A stretch of DNA of 64,000 nt, from contig JANTUC010000006.1 in assembly GCA_026873275.1 (NCBI GenBank), positions 1,116,001 to 1,180,000 of the forward strand, written 5' to 3'. Every line of letters begins with the position of its first letter. The first letter of the stretch is position 1. The position numbers were made by a program, and so were the translations under genes. The stretch is from Pseudopithomyces maydicus. Taxonomy: Eukaryota > Ascomycota > Dothideomycetes > Pleosporales > Didymosphaeriaceae. Positions 36,435 through 48,142 of the stretch are shown one piece after another. The notes under the pieces are model-generated. The model was not told the origin of the DNA, ran no database searches, and was given only the letters and a program-made list of their open reading frames with translations.

Positions 36435-37004
36435 TCATAACACATCCAGCACCAACCCAATCAGTTCGCTGAACTCGGCCCTCCCGGCCATACTCTTATC
36501 AAGGCCTGTTCCCAGAACGACGGTGCGCAGCTCGCGCTCGTTACGCGTCTTTATGGCGCTCGCCAGGGTGGTCGCGAGGGTGCTGGCGAGGACGTCGATT
36601 TCGGCGTTGGTGCCTCCGAGGATGGTCGTTGCAGTAAGGTGATGGAGAGGAAGCAAGTCCGAGGGAGGGTCGTCTGAGGTTGAAGGGTCGAATGAGGGTT
36701 GGTGTGTAAGGGTGGAATCGGTGGCAGAGAGGTCGAGGGGGACGTGGGTCTGAGAGGTGAGTTGGGTTAGTCGAGCTGGGGAGAGAAAGGTTTGAGAACA
36801 GGAGGAAGCCTCAGGAAGCAGAGGAAGGCTAAAACGTACCCAATGTGCTAAGCGTCCGTTCTGCGTCACCGTTATCACGATTTTGTCGGCGAAGTAGAGG
36901 GTCGAGGCGGTGGTGGGGTGGGAGGCTATCGTAGCTGTGGAGGTTTTCCCCGGTGCAGGGAAAGGGGCCGGGGTTATGTCGTAAGTGGCCGAAGCTGTGG
37001 ACAT
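36435..37004 (-). CDS. Proteasome assembly chaperone 3-like protein
   Basis: Exons 37004-36840 and 36749-36435 give 159 residues. The sequence follows the PAC3 family: STLYFADKIVITVTQNGRLA, then THVPLDLS, then TTILGGTNAEIDVLASTLAT, then RTVVLGTGLD and FSELIGLVLD. Family knowledge: PAC3/Irc25-type chaperones pair with PAC4/Poc4 and help build the proteasome alpha ring. The 90-nt intron is a multiple of three and contains no stop, so the unspliced frame is also open and would insert 30 residues. I prefer splicing because the donor is GTACGT, a CTAAC branch site lies 20 bases before the CAG acceptor, and the spliced joint gives GRLAHWTHVPLDLS, as in the family. Divergent from ECM16 with 251 bases between start codons. 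Confidence 0.78.
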   Translation of the reverse strand: MSTASATYDITPAPFPAPGKTSTATIASHPTTASTLYFADKIVITVTQNGRLAHWVRFSLPLLPEASSCSQTFLSPARLTQLTSQTHVPLDLSATDSTLTHQPSFDPSTSDDPPSDLLPLHHLTATTILGGTNAEIDVLASTLATTLASAIKTRNERELRTVVLGTGLDKSMAGRAEFSELIGLVLDVL

Positions 37005-37255
37005 GTTTACCGAATTGAAGAGAGGGCAAAGGGAGCAGATGTACGGAGGAAATGACTCGTATTAGATCAAGCGTGATTGGCATGGGCATCGCGGGCGCGC
37101 AAGCACAAGCGGACGCGATTCTGCCGGGCGGTGTGCGGTCGCCGAGGGACCAACCAACCGGCGAATTGGGGCCCCGCCTAAATTTTGGAAGGGAAGCAAA
37201 GCAGAGCAGAGCGAAGGGACCGCCAGGCATTCGTCTCTTGGAACCACCGTCTACC

Positions 37256-40200
37256 ATGCCGAAATTCGTTCCCCGCGAGCGCAAGCACAAGAAGCTTGCG
37301 CGCCAGCAGTCCACCCTTCGCGACGATACCGCCGCCGACCCCAATGCCGAGGAGATACTCCCCGCCGAGCAGCGCGCTCGCCTGGAGCAGAAGGCTGCAA
37401 TGAAAGACGAGCTTGTGCGCGACGTCAAAGGCAAGATGTCCTCAAAAAGAAGAAGCGGTTAGACAAGTACGTTGAAACGAAGATGAAGAAGGAGGAGAAC
37501 TTGGCATTGTTGAAGAAGTTGGAGGAGCAGCGGGTGGACAATGCGGGTTTTCGGAGCTCCAAGGCGCTCGGTGGAGGCAAAGAGAAAAAGAAGAGGGAGA
37601 GGGTGGAGGAGGCAGAAGAGTTCCACACAGATGAGGAGAGTGGTGGCGATGTAGAAGAAGTCATGAAGGACGTCAGGGTCGCAAATGGAACGGCTAAAAT
37701 ACAAAACAAAGCTGCAGCGAAGACCGCAAAGGAGAATGGAAACGTCACAAAATCTACGGTAGCAGAGCCGGCAAAGGCAGTGGGAAGCGGTGGCTTGTTT
37801 GGCACTGGGTTGAAGAGACCGTTGGACGTGGATGACGAAGGAAAGCCGGTCATTCAAGTCAGGAAGAGAAGGAAGGCAAAGGGGAAGCCGGTGGTCATCG
37901 AAGAGGATGTCGAGTGGGAGGGCTTCAGCGAGGAAGGCTCTAATGAAGAGGGAGAGGAGGAAGAAGAAAACTCAGAATCAGGATCAGACGATTCTGAAGC
38001 GGGCTCGGGTGATTCCGAAGAAGGCTCAGATGATTCTGAGGAAAGCTCAGAAGAGGATAGCGAATCTGAGAGCGAAACAAGCGAAGACGAAGACGACAAG
38101 AAAGCCGCGCGAAAAGAGCGGTCGAATGCCTTCAAAGCATGGGCGACGGCACAACGAAACGAGGCAATTGGATTCGTGCCTACAAATAACCTCACATATG
38201 CGGTACCAGCAAAGCCGAGGAACTTCACACCGCGCGCGCCTGAAGCAGATGCTTTGCCACCCGAGCTCGAGACCAACACTGCCACGGATGCCACGAGGAA
38301 AGCATTCAGCGTCGCAGTCGAGCGCACGCCCGAAATACAGGAGGCAAGAATGCAGCTTCCAGTAGTCGCAGAAGAACAAAAGATCATGGAGGCGATACAC
38401 AATAACGACGTCGTGGTCGTGTGGGGTGCCACTGGTAGCGGTAAAACTACACAGGTCCCACAGTTCTTGTACGAGGCTGGATACGGCGCACCTGATGGTC
38501 CCACGCCAGGCATGATCGGTGTCACACAACCGAGACGAGTCGCCGCCGTGAGCATGTCGAAGCGCGTGGGCGATGAGCTGGGCAGTGACAAGGCCAAGGT
38601 CGCATATCAGATCCGCTTCGACACCACGACGAGCGCAAAGACAGCCGTCAAGTTCATGACGGATGGAGTGCTCCTCCGCGAAATATCTCAGGATTTCATC
38701 TTGACAAAGTACTCGGCCATTGTCATCGACGAGGCTCACGAGCGTAGTGTTAATACAGACATCTTAATCGGTATGCTCAGCAGAATCGTGGATCTGCGCG
38801 CAGATATGGCGAAGAAAGATAAGAAGACGAAGCCGCTCAAGCTCGTAATCATGTCTGCCACGCTGAGAATATCGGACTTTACGGATAACAAGCGGCTGTT
38901 TAGGCAGGGGCCGCCGCCGCTGCTGAAAGCTGAGGGTCGGCAGTTTGAGGTGACGAATCACTTTGCAAGGAGAACCCAGAGAGACTACGTTGAAGAGATG
39001 TATCGAAAGGTTTGCAGAGGTCATCGTAAACTCCCGCGGGGGTCGATGCTGGTGTTCCTCACAGGTATGTATTGTCGGAGTGTAAATGTAACGACATAGC
39101 TGACTGTCTATTTCTAGGTCAAAGCGAGATTACACATCTAGCTAAGCGGCTGAAGCAAACTTTCGCGTCGACCCAAGGGAAGGAGGTTTCGACCGGAAAG
39201 ATACAGATCTCGCCCGAGCAGGCCACGCTTGAAACCGAGGATGTTGAGCTCGGCGGTGTTGACCAGGAAGATGATTACCAAGATGAAGACGGATCAGACT
39301 CTGAAGGCTCAATCATCATGGGCTTAGACGATGAAGACAAGGGAGAGTTCGATATCGGCGAAGAGGAGGCCGAGAAGGAAGAGTTGAAGGTTCACGTTCT
39401 GCCTCTTTACTCTCAACTACCTACAAACCAGCAATTGCGAGTCTTCGAACCTCCCCTGATGGTTCGCGCCTAATCGTACTTGCAACGAACGTTGCTGAAA
39501 CCAGTTTGACAATTCCTGGCATTCGATACGTATTCGATTGTGGACGAGCAAAAGAGAAGAAATACGACCTCATTACAGGCGTTCAAAGCTTTGAGATTGG
39601 TTGGATCAGCAAAGCAAGTGCGAACCAACGTGCTGGACGTGCAGGTCGTACCGGACCAGGTCATTGTTACCGTCTCTACTCATCTGCCGTCTTCGAACGC
39701 GACTTCGATGAATACGCAGAGCCCGAAATCATGCGGACACCACTTGAAGGCGTCGTGCTTCAGCTCAAGAGCATGGGTGCTCCAGTTTTAGGCTTCCCAT
39801 TTCCTACTCCACCAGACCGAACCAACATGCAGAAGGCAGAGAATCTGCTCACATACCTCGGAGCACTCTCTTCCGATGGCAAGGTCAGCAAGCTCGGCCA
39901 AGAGCTATCTTTATATCCTCTGAACCCACGATTTGCTCGTATCCTCGTCATGGGCACAGCTCAGAATCTCGCAGCCCAAACCATCGCCCTGGTAGCCGCC
40001 CTCTCCGTTCCCGAGCTTATCACACCAGAGAACAAGCTCGGTCTTCACGATCCTCCGCCGCAAGACGAGTCCCACATTCGCACGGAGCAGGACAACATTG
40101 AGGCTGAAGAGCGCTCCCGCCTCCGGAAAGCGTATAACAAGGCGCAGGCCAAACTCTCCTTGAACGCCAAACAAAGCGACTGCATCAAACTCCACACCGC

Positions 40201-40951
40201 CGTCTGTGCTTATGCCTATGAAGCCAACGGTGATGCTTTCTGCGACGACATGTTCCTAAACGCCAAAGCCATGCGCGAAGCCACCCTCCTTCGCCAACAA
40301 CTCACCTCTCTAGTGCGGGCTCATCGGCCTACTGCCCTCCCTGCGTACACCCCGAAGCTTCCTTCCCCATCGACCCAAGATCTCAACTTCCTCACCCAAA
40401 TCTGCGCCGCGGGCTTCATCGACCAGATCGCCATCCGCGCGGACCTCGCCCCCGTCCCGCCCGAGCTCCCCCGCAAGCCAAAAACCGCCATCGACGTCCC
40501 GTACCTCACGCTTTTCCCCTCCACAGAGCACTCCGTCGGAAACGACGACGTGGCCACGAAATACGTCTACCTGCACCCTAGCTCCATCCTCGCACGAACT
40601 CGCCCTGATAAACTTCCCATGTACGTCGTGTACTCGCATCTTCAGCGGGCGGCGCCGTCCAGTGTGGATGGGAAAATGCCCAAGACGAGGATGCATCCTC
40701 TTACCACGGTTACGCGGCCCATGGTCATCAATATTGCGATGAACACACCATTGGTCCAGGTGGGGAAGCCGAAGGGGAAGATTGTTGAGTTGGAGAAGGG
40801 AGGACCCGGGGTGGAGAGGAGGGAGTGCGAGGTTGAGATGACGTTGCAGGGGCCGAAGGGGACGCAGGGGTGGGGGTTGGGTGTCAAGAAGGTGATTCAG
40901 AGGAGGGATGTGAAGACAAAGGTTTGGAGCGTGGAGAAAGTGTTGGGTTGA
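37256..40951 (+). CDS. ECM16: DEAH-box RNA helicase Ecm16/Dhr1 (DHX37), with two broken runs
   Basis: Two exons, 37256-39064 and 39118-40951 (53-nt intron), with two one-base gaps. The first is in the A run 37444-37448, after KGKMSS, where the frame must continue KKKKRLDKYVETKMKK. The second is in the C run 39453-39456, after QQLRVFEPP, where it must continue DGSRLIVLATNVAETSL. Restoring both gives 1214 residues, near the 1267 of yeast Dhr1. Helicase motifs are complete: GATGSGKTTQ, TQPRRVAAVSMSKRV, DEAHER, MSATL, TNVAETSLTIPG and QRAGRAGRTGPGHCYR. An acidic Ser-rich region (37900-38100) precedes the core, and the HA2/OB C-terminal domains follow. Family knowledge: Dhr1 remodels U3 snoRNA from pre-18S rRNA in the nucleolus during small-subunit assembly. 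An acidic insertion sits between the two RecA lobes (about 39236-39390), as in the family. Confidence 0.93.
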
Positions 40952-43115
40952 AGAATGATGAGATGAATTGAATTGCCTACGCTGGATAATTGATATGAGA
41001 TGAGAATATCTTGTATGCGGTTGAAATCGAATGCCCGAGGAAGACTCGACTAAGTTCTTAAATACATGTATACAAAATCATAGCTTAACTGGGTGACTGT
41101 CCAGTATTGGTATCTCTATGACTGGTGTGTTGGTGTGGTGGTGTGATTGTGACTACAATGAGTTGGTGATACAAGAGCACGGATTACAGTCATTGGGGTT
41201 GAGCTGTCCAACGTATACATCTTTGCTTTTTCTGTGCTGCATCGCCTCTGGGACACTGTTGCACGCGATAAGAACTTTGGACACGTCAAACTTATAAGAC
41301 CTTTAGGCGAATGGAAAGCCGATCATTCTTTTTATTCATGCTAGCTAAATGCATGACTGTATCTGCCTTCCCTCACTCGCATCGATTTCTGTATCGCTAG
41401 AGCGCATAGATGAGTAACTGTGAACCTATATACTCAAAGAATTAGTACATACAATATAACAGACTTCGCCATCTCACCACACCTAATTACTTTCTTCGCC
41501 AGAAGCCTCATTTCCGCTCCCACCCATACTCTCTTTTTCCATTTCCCTGGCTATGTCGGCTTTCAAATTTGCAGACAAACATGTAGGACACCTTTTATGG
41601 CTGGGAACTTGATATGGTACAGCTTTTTTCAGGTTTGTCTCGGGCGGCTTGCAGGGGTCCTCCCCTTGAGCGTTGTCGCATGGTTTCATGGATTCGATTG
41701 CTTCGTGTTTGCATGTCGTGTACCATCTTTTTCTCCAATCTTCGCACATGTTTTTGTAATGGCGGGTTATTTCGCTGGTTGGTTTGGCTTTGGGTTTAGG
41801 TATGCGAAAAAAAGAAGGAATAAAGGTTGTTGGCTGCTGGCTGCTGGCTGCTGGCTGCTGGGAAAACTTTGCAATGTATGAATGGATGGTGTCCGGGCAA
41901 GGCTTTCTGCTTTTGTGAAAATTTTATACTACTTATACAGTGTATTGCTCATAGTTCCGCTGCTCGAGTGAGTCGAAGAGAATACAAAACCAAAACGAGT
42001 GTGAATGTGTGTATGGGACGTGTCCGACTCCCCTATGAACCAGTCAAGGGAAAATAAAGACACGAAAGAAAACCACGTCACATTGCTCAGTGCAGATTCT
42101 GATCAGATACGGGGAAAGTCTAGTATTTCTTAAGCGACGGGCCGCAAAATGACTCGTACAAGCAGAACAAGTGGGTGTGTGACTGTGTGAGATAACATTG
42201 AAGGTATGACACTCTAAATATATACATAAGTGTGACAAGAAATGAGGCGTAAATGGCTGATCGACTGTCCACGCTGTGCTAATAATAGTTCGTGAGCCAC
42301 CATGAAGCACGTTCGTGTCACGTCAGTTAAGACGAAAACGCCGGTAACAAATTGACCAACAACATGGTTTTGGACGATGATATATTCGCCAAGTTCCGGC
42401 TAAGCAAGTAGTCTTGCTTGAATAGCCCAATGAAATATTATAGTCACTGTAAAATATCAAGATTTTTGTAGCCTTGTAGTGAGTAGAAAAATGTCATAGT
42501 AGACAGACTAGATATAATGATATTCTGGGAAAGAATATTTTCCCCTTTAGACAGTGTAAGAGCGAGCAGATAGTTGTAGTGGAACAAGCAATGGTAGAAC
42601 AAAATTAAGAAAATGCAGAAACGCGAAGAGTACACCAACAAACTGTATGGTTTTATCGAGCGAAGTCAGATTTTACCGCTCTTAAGTAGTACAATCTATA
42701 GCTTCGTTGCCTCTAATATATGCTTGATGAGATAGCAGCATTGCAGATTGAGTATTTTTGTCATTCCAGACATTTCTGGAAAGTATCTCGTGTTTTCTAA
42801 GCTACACTAGGTTGCCTAAACTTTGATTGGGTACTCACAAGTACTCACAAATAGGCAGCTTTGGGGTGATTGCTATTGGTCTAGTGATTTGATTTCATGT
42901 GCACGTGTTTCCTTTTTCGGTCTCACGCGTAATCTCCGGGCGGAAAGACGAGCTATAAGGCTCACATGATACATGAGTCATGGTTCAATTTGGTGAAGAC
43001 TTATAAGCTGGAAATCGTTCCGGGTATCCATCCAGAGTTTATCACTACCGCTGAGATTCACGACCACCACCAATAATTACATATTCCGCGCAAGTCACCC
43101 ACGCCTATTCACATA
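40952..43115. other. AT-rich intergenic region with a 7-base minisatellite
   Basis: 2.2 kb without a supported gene. It starts the AT-rich stretch that runs to about 48.9 kb. A TGGCTGC tandem repeat lies at 41831-41861. Open frames near 41420-41881 and 42044-42310 show no family features. Confidence 0.5.
41831..41861. repeat. Tandem repeat of TGGCTGC, about four copies
   Basis: Four consecutive perfect 7-base copies followed by a partial one. Intergenic, with no known role. Confidence 0.8.
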
Positions 43116-44474
43116 ATGAATCGCAGTGACGATGAATTCGAAGTCGAAGACCTAAAAGCAGGTATCAAGCGTCATTTCCTCCAATTAAAAGCTTTTCAAG
43201 CGCCAAGCGCTATTGCCAGAGGACTAGGTGTCAAAGAAGCTCTTGTTATTAATATAAATTATCGCATGCAGGATAATATGATGGCAATGGCTGAGAATTA
43301 TAAAATGTCTTTAAAGCATTCTGCTACCCCAAAACATCCAGAATACCCAGTCATCGAATGGGTACGAAGTCATATCAGAGAGGCGGGCCAAAGATTGAAA
43401 CAGGATGACAGTGATAAAATGATACGTGCTTACCACCTCACGCCGGAAAAATTCAATCGTGTAGTACGTGTAACAATAGGGTTCATGCTAAACTTTTTCG
43501 ACGGCCAAAATAAAGAGAATAGTTGGAATAGCGCAAGGGTGGCGCCGTTTACGAAAGTTCCGAGATGGTCGCAATCATTTACCGATGCAACCGCCTCACT
43601 TCTCCAAGTTCTTGCTGAATCCAATGGGGAAGATACCGAATTAAATCAGAAGTTTGCCTCCCTTTGGCTAGGGAAATTGAGTAAGAAGATAAGTAGCGGT
43701 GAACTGGGTACAAACGCACAAGAGTGGCACCGGGCTTGGATATCTGGTGCATGGAGGGATGAAGTTTCCAATGATACCATTAACAAACGATTACCAGATG
43801 AGAGCACCTATCTTTTCCAAATCGACAATAACGCTGGACCAAATAATTCGCCACCATTAACAACTTTCAACACAGAAGATCGTCATGATCACCCTTCCGA
43901 GGACAGTAAAGATGATCGGGTCTCCGGCACAACTGTTCTTAGTACACAATTGGAGGCCTCGGGCGAAGACAACATTGCTTATACAGATCAGGTTGTGTTT
44001 TGGACTAGTTCGTTCTTGATGTTCAGCCTTCATGAGTGTCAAAATAAATGGTGGGTAAACAGTGATTACAAATTCAGAAGAGGAGAGACGTTTGCCCTGC
44101 TGAGGGCAATCTGGAGAAAACTCGACATAAAGGAGAAGATTGAATTTGAAGAGATTCAAGATGAAGATAGTGCACGGTATCTTTACCAGAATTGCATCGT
44201 AGCTCAAGGTTATGTTTTCGACCAATGCGAAAGCGAAAGATGGCGAGCGCAAATAAGACAAAAGGTGAAGAATCTTGATCGGACACAGGCGTCTGTCAGA
44301 GCAGAAGAACATGGAGTGCGCAGAACTTTATTAGATGATGATAAAGCCAAGGATGTGGCCAATGATGTTACTGGAGGTTTTGAAGTTGCCTTCACTGAAC
44401 CACCAGCCGATGTGCGACGTATGTTAGATATGGAGTTTGCTGATGCAGAACACGATGGTTTAACTGAGCAATAA
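43116..44474 (+). CDS. Intronless orphan protein of 452 residues
   Basis: A single long frame, MNRSDDEFEVEDLKAGIKRH to ...AEHDGLTEQ. I do not recognise it. It is soluble and charged, with no signal peptide or membrane helix. The first 200 residues look helical (for example VRSHIREAGQRLKQDDSDKM and FNRVVRVTIGFMLNFFDGQN). A disordered Asn/Asp/Ser part follows, about residues 230-290. A second folded part includes VVFWTSSFLMFSLHECQNKW and LLRAIWRKLDIKEKIEFEEI. Codons prefer A/T in third positions much more than the neighbouring helicase gene does. It stands alone in the AT-rich, gene-poor stretch and is probably lineage-specific or acquired. The length makes a chance frame unlikely in AT-rich DNA. 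Confidence 0.6.
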   Translation: MNRSDDEFEVEDLKAGIKRHFLQLKAFQAPSAIARGLGVKEALVININYRMQDNMMAMAENYKMSLKHSATPKHPEYPVIEWVRSHIREAGQRLKQDDSDKMIRAYHLTPEKFNRVVRVTIGFMLNFFDGQNKENSWNSARVAPFTKVPRWSQSFTDATASLLQVLAESNGEDTELNQKFASLWLGKLSKKISSGELGTNAQEWHRAWISGAWRDEVSNDTINKRLPDESTYLFQIDNNAGPNNSPPLTTFNTEDRHDHPSEDSKDDRVSGTTVLSTQLEASGEDNIAYTDQVVFWTSSFLMFSLHECQNKWWVNSDYKFRRGETFALLRAIWRKLDIKEKIEFEEIQDEDSARYLYQNCIVAQGYVFDQCESERWRAQIRQKVKNLDRTQASVRAEEHGVRRTLLDDDKAKDVANDVTGGFEVAFTEPPADVRRMLDMEFADAEHDGLTEQ

Positions 44475-47169
44475 AACGATTTTGAGCTGTATTCTCGCCA
44501 ATCATAACCACTACGAACGGCGTCGATACATTGGAGATCATTTCCTACATAGCATCAATTTCATAACGTCGGCGTACTATTCAGTAAATTCAACAATTCA
44601 TGAAAGCTCTAGATAACGGGGTTGCAGTCGTGAGAAACTTTCTTTAAAAATATATTGTCCACAAGGACATGTCGCAGCTGTTGAAGAAGGCGAGATATTG
44701 TCGGTAGCCCCATGAACCTAGCGAATAGCCCCATATATAGCCTGCGCAAAATAAGACACCAACATACTCATGTAAACAACCTCATGATACAATCATCAAA
44801 TAGTTAACTGAAATGCGTATCACTGTGCTCGGGAGACGTATCGGGAATTGCAGGCGCACAGTGCGGTTTAGTAACACGTTACACTGTGGCACGGCAAACA
44901 TTTATGATAAATAGGACCGTAGATTTTCAATGATAGATTTTTCCATACTGTCTTCTCCATATTCTAGTCTGTAATTAGTTACAGTGCTTTCTCTAATCTT
45001 TAGTATTTTTTCGTTATAAAGCTGTTCACCACGAAGCAGCAACAGTCGGGACTTTACAGGTACTCAATATATTTTTGACTCTTGAGCACAACGGACTCAC
45101 ATAAGATTATGCCACGATTTAAAATTGAATAGCTTAATAGAGGCCCTCCGTAAATCTTTTTACGCACTACTTCTTCATACGCTATATTTTTCCGCTGTCA
45201 AGTAGGGAGATACTCTTTTCACTATTATAAAAAAACAGATGCCCTCAATGTACCTGAACACGTACTATTCTATGCCAGTTTTCTCTAGTCACCTAGCAAA
45301 AGAAAACAAGCATTCAGATTTATGGGCGAGACACAAATTCATTGATGATCATCCAACTCACAGGCTTGTTTCAACTGTCTGGAAGAGTTCCTGCTTTGTA
45401 GAAGACTTGAGAATTAATTAGATAACTTGATTGATGGGAGAAGATGAAACACACTTAAAAGCGACTGATCGTTAGAACTATCGCTGAGAAAGCGTTTGAT
45501 CAGCGTACAGACAAAAGAGGCATAAGTCACACTTTAAAAAGGGTACCGGAGTTGATGAGAAGACATCGTTGAATTCAATCATAAAACCAGGCGTACAGAA
45601 AAACTAACAGTTAAAGATATGTCTGCAAGCTTTCCAAAGTTCCACCAAAGGCTGCATATCTATTATAAGAAATGGTACCGTAACTACAGGTGAGCAGGGT
45701 GTCACTATAGTCTCCACACTCGAGGGTGGAAAAATGCCCCACGTTGCTCCCCCGTACCTACTTCCTCATCGCTTTCGCCGCAGTTTTCCTAATCGTATTT
45801 TCATGCTGATATTTATGCATCGGGCAGCGCTGTTTATTCACCATGCCAGGCTTCGTGTTCTCTTGTGTCTGCATACACACTTTACCGCACGAGATTCTAT
45901 CGATCTTGCTGGCAGGATTGCAGCCGGTGCGGCCATCTGCGACGCATTGATCCCAATGGGCATCATAATATTGACACATGATGACTCTATCGCTGGTCAG
46001 CCTTGTTCCACGAGAGATTTTGAGGGTAAACAGACTCTCCAAAAGTTCAAGAGGTTGCTGTTATTGGGCCGTAGTTCTGTTTAGAGATTTGGAGGTTTAT
46101 GGTGTACGGGTTGCAATGTATGATCGGTTCGTAAATAGATTCAAGGTTGAATAACCTTAATGGAACATTGGTCGCTTTTTATAGTTATAGAGGGCCAGAA
46201 ATCTGGTATGATAAGATGCCTCTGTGAATAATCGGGTGTCTCTGAACAAGATATTGTCACATAGAACATTGACGACTCGACAAACGTAGATGTGTTTGAC
46301 TTTGCTCTCGTGTCCTTCACACATGTAGGTGAACAAATCTTCACTGATCCAGCTAAACTATATCCACTACTACGATGCTATTGGTAATTTTCCCGTTTAA
46401 AGATGTCAAATTTCTGTGCCCAGTAAACAAAGTGGGTTAAAGTTTTTTCGTGGGACAGATAGTTCTATATAGAGTATATGAGAAATTTGCATAGCTGAAT
46501 AAATCGTACATTAAGAACACAACCCCCGCCAACATACCCAGAGAACATTTCAATCTGTCACAGAAATCTGCACATGTCATATATGGTCGTTCACAAGACA
46601 AACACCCACGCCACTACATCTTCTTGAAGATGACGTTCTTACAACGGCTCCCAAAATGTGCACATACGGCCCTTAAAGTGCCTATGTGGAAAGCCTGTAT
46701 ACACAGGGCGCTTTAAACCTGTGGTGTCATCTTTTCGGTGTACATCGAACCTCTGTTGTGCTTTACTGGCAGTTTGCTTGTTATAATAAGACTTAGAGTC
46801 ATGTTAAAGAGCGCGAGAACGGGGATATGATTATTTCCAGGTAGTCCTCAAGTGTATTTCAGAATTGTATCATGGGGTATATGAGAATGTAGAGCGTTGT
46901 TATGTGATGAAATGTCCTACTTCATCATATATCTATTTTGTGTGCTCTCCAGCTTCAGCCGTGGTACTGGGACTCACCATCTACCGTACGCTACCGTCCC
47001 AACATGCTCACCGCGCCCTCATCAATTACATTCACCGTCTCCTGTTTGGTGTATTATTCTGTTACTCATAATTGTGGGATTCGTTGCGTCTAGTTTGCCC
47101 TTGGTGGCTGGAGTCGGCATGACCTGTACAGGTTCGAACGACATTAATTGACCACTGTCATATATCTAT
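44475..47169. other. AT-rich gene-poor region
   Basis: 2.7 kb of AT-rich sequence. The only coding candidate is the small Cys-rich minus-strand frame at 45758-45979, annotated separately. No long repeat, terminal inverted repeat or transposase fragment could be recognised by eye. Heavy AT content with many TA steps would fit old repeat-induced point mutation, but this was not measured. Confidence 0.45.
45758..45979 (-). CDS. Possible small Cys-rich protein, 73 residues
   Basis: ATG 45979 opens MCQYYDAHWDQCVADGRTGC and continues with DRISCGKVCMQTQE and KQRCPMHK, with six cysteines in the first 55 residues, then a basic tail. An upstream in-frame ATG at 46042 would add 21 residues. No signal peptide is visible, although an upstream exon could supply one. 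A plus-strand frame overlaps it (45734-46084) and looks less protein-like. Real coding is uncertain. Confidence 0.25.
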   Translation of the reverse strand: MCQYYDAHWDQCVADGRTGCNPASKIDRISCGKVCMQTQENTKPGMVNKQRCPMHKYQHENTIRKTAAKAMRK

Positions 47170-48142
47170 TTACGGCAACTCTGCGGGCGCCACCACCCCT
47201 ATTTCCTCGCCCCTGTATTTTACTGCCCCATCAATCTCACTGATCGCTCTTCCCTCTGTTTCCACCGGTTGTCCATTGCCCACCTTCCTGTATCCCTCTA
47301 ACCCCACGTTCACGCCCTCGGCTTCCGCACGCATCGTCCCCTCCCCGATCTCATACGCATTATGATCACCCGGGCCCTTCCCAGTATACGTGTTCGCTCG
47401 CCGTCTGCGGTACAACACCAACCCCGCAACCAGCCCCACAACAAGCAAAACGCCCACACCCAGCCCAATACCAATACCAGCCTTCGCAGCAGTAGACAAT
47501 CCCGATTCCGACGAAGTCGCGGGATCCTGAGATGCAGTCGAGCTCGGAGATTCGATCGAAGAAGGTAACGCATCGCCTAACTTGATAGGTATTGTAAAAG
47601 CGGTCGAAGAATCTGTTCCGTCGCAGCATCCCGTGTTGTTCGCGCCACAGCACCACTTCGTCGCTGTTTTGAGATCACCACACGGCGTCACAGGTGCGGT
47701 ACCATCGTCGGCATGTTGCTTCATACATACACTTAGTTTTTATCCAGAGACGGAAGAGGGAAGAGAAACTTACGCCTTCACCGGTACACACGTTACGGAG
47801 GCACTTTCCGGCTTGCCAGTCGCTGTCAGTGCAGAAGTCGCGCCAGTAGCTGTAAAGCACGGTGCCGTCGTAATCAGTGAGAACGTTTTGGCAGAGGCCA
47901 TTAGGAAGGCAAGTGTCTGCTGTAAGACCATCAGAGAGGAAGCCGCCAGGATGATTTGCGCGGTTTATGGCGCAGCAAACATGGGAGAGTGGCGAAGTGG
48001 TGTCGTTGGAGCAAGGTTGAAGGGAGGAGGTTGGAGACCAGGCGGAGACAGCGGTGCCGTTAGGTTGGTAGCATGTCGCAGTTGTGTAAGGAGTGGCTGA
48101 AATTAAGATAATCGTCTGTAAAAAGCGTCGCATTGTTTGCAT
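47170..48142 (-). CDS. Secreted Cys-rich ectodomain, single-pass membrane protein
   Basis: Exons 48142-47774 and 47718-47170 (55-nt intron) give 305 residues. The N-terminus has a short basic start and a hydrophobic core (RRFLQTIILISATPYTTATC), read as a signal peptide. A Cys-rich ectodomain of about 150 residues follows, with CYQPNGT, HVCCAIN, TCLPNGLC, FCTDSDW, KWCCGANNTGCC and several N-glycosylation sequons. Next comes a Ser/Thr-rich stalk (SPSSTASQDPATSSESG), then one membrane helix, GIGIGLGVGVLLVVGLVAGL, stopped by YRRRR. The cytoplasmic tail is about 75 residues. This layout is common in Pezizomycotina and recalls wall sensors of the Mid2/WSC type, but it has no WSC domain, so function is open. 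A second ATG at 48133 would remove only three residues. Confidence 0.8.

Noticed and set aside
45734..46084. A 116-residue plus-strand frame
   Set aside because: Overlaps the Cys-rich minus-strand frame, no recognisable features; at most one of the two is real.
47125..47145. GGTTCGAAC resembling a tRNA B-box
   Set aside because: No A-box at the right distance and no cloverleaf stems around it.
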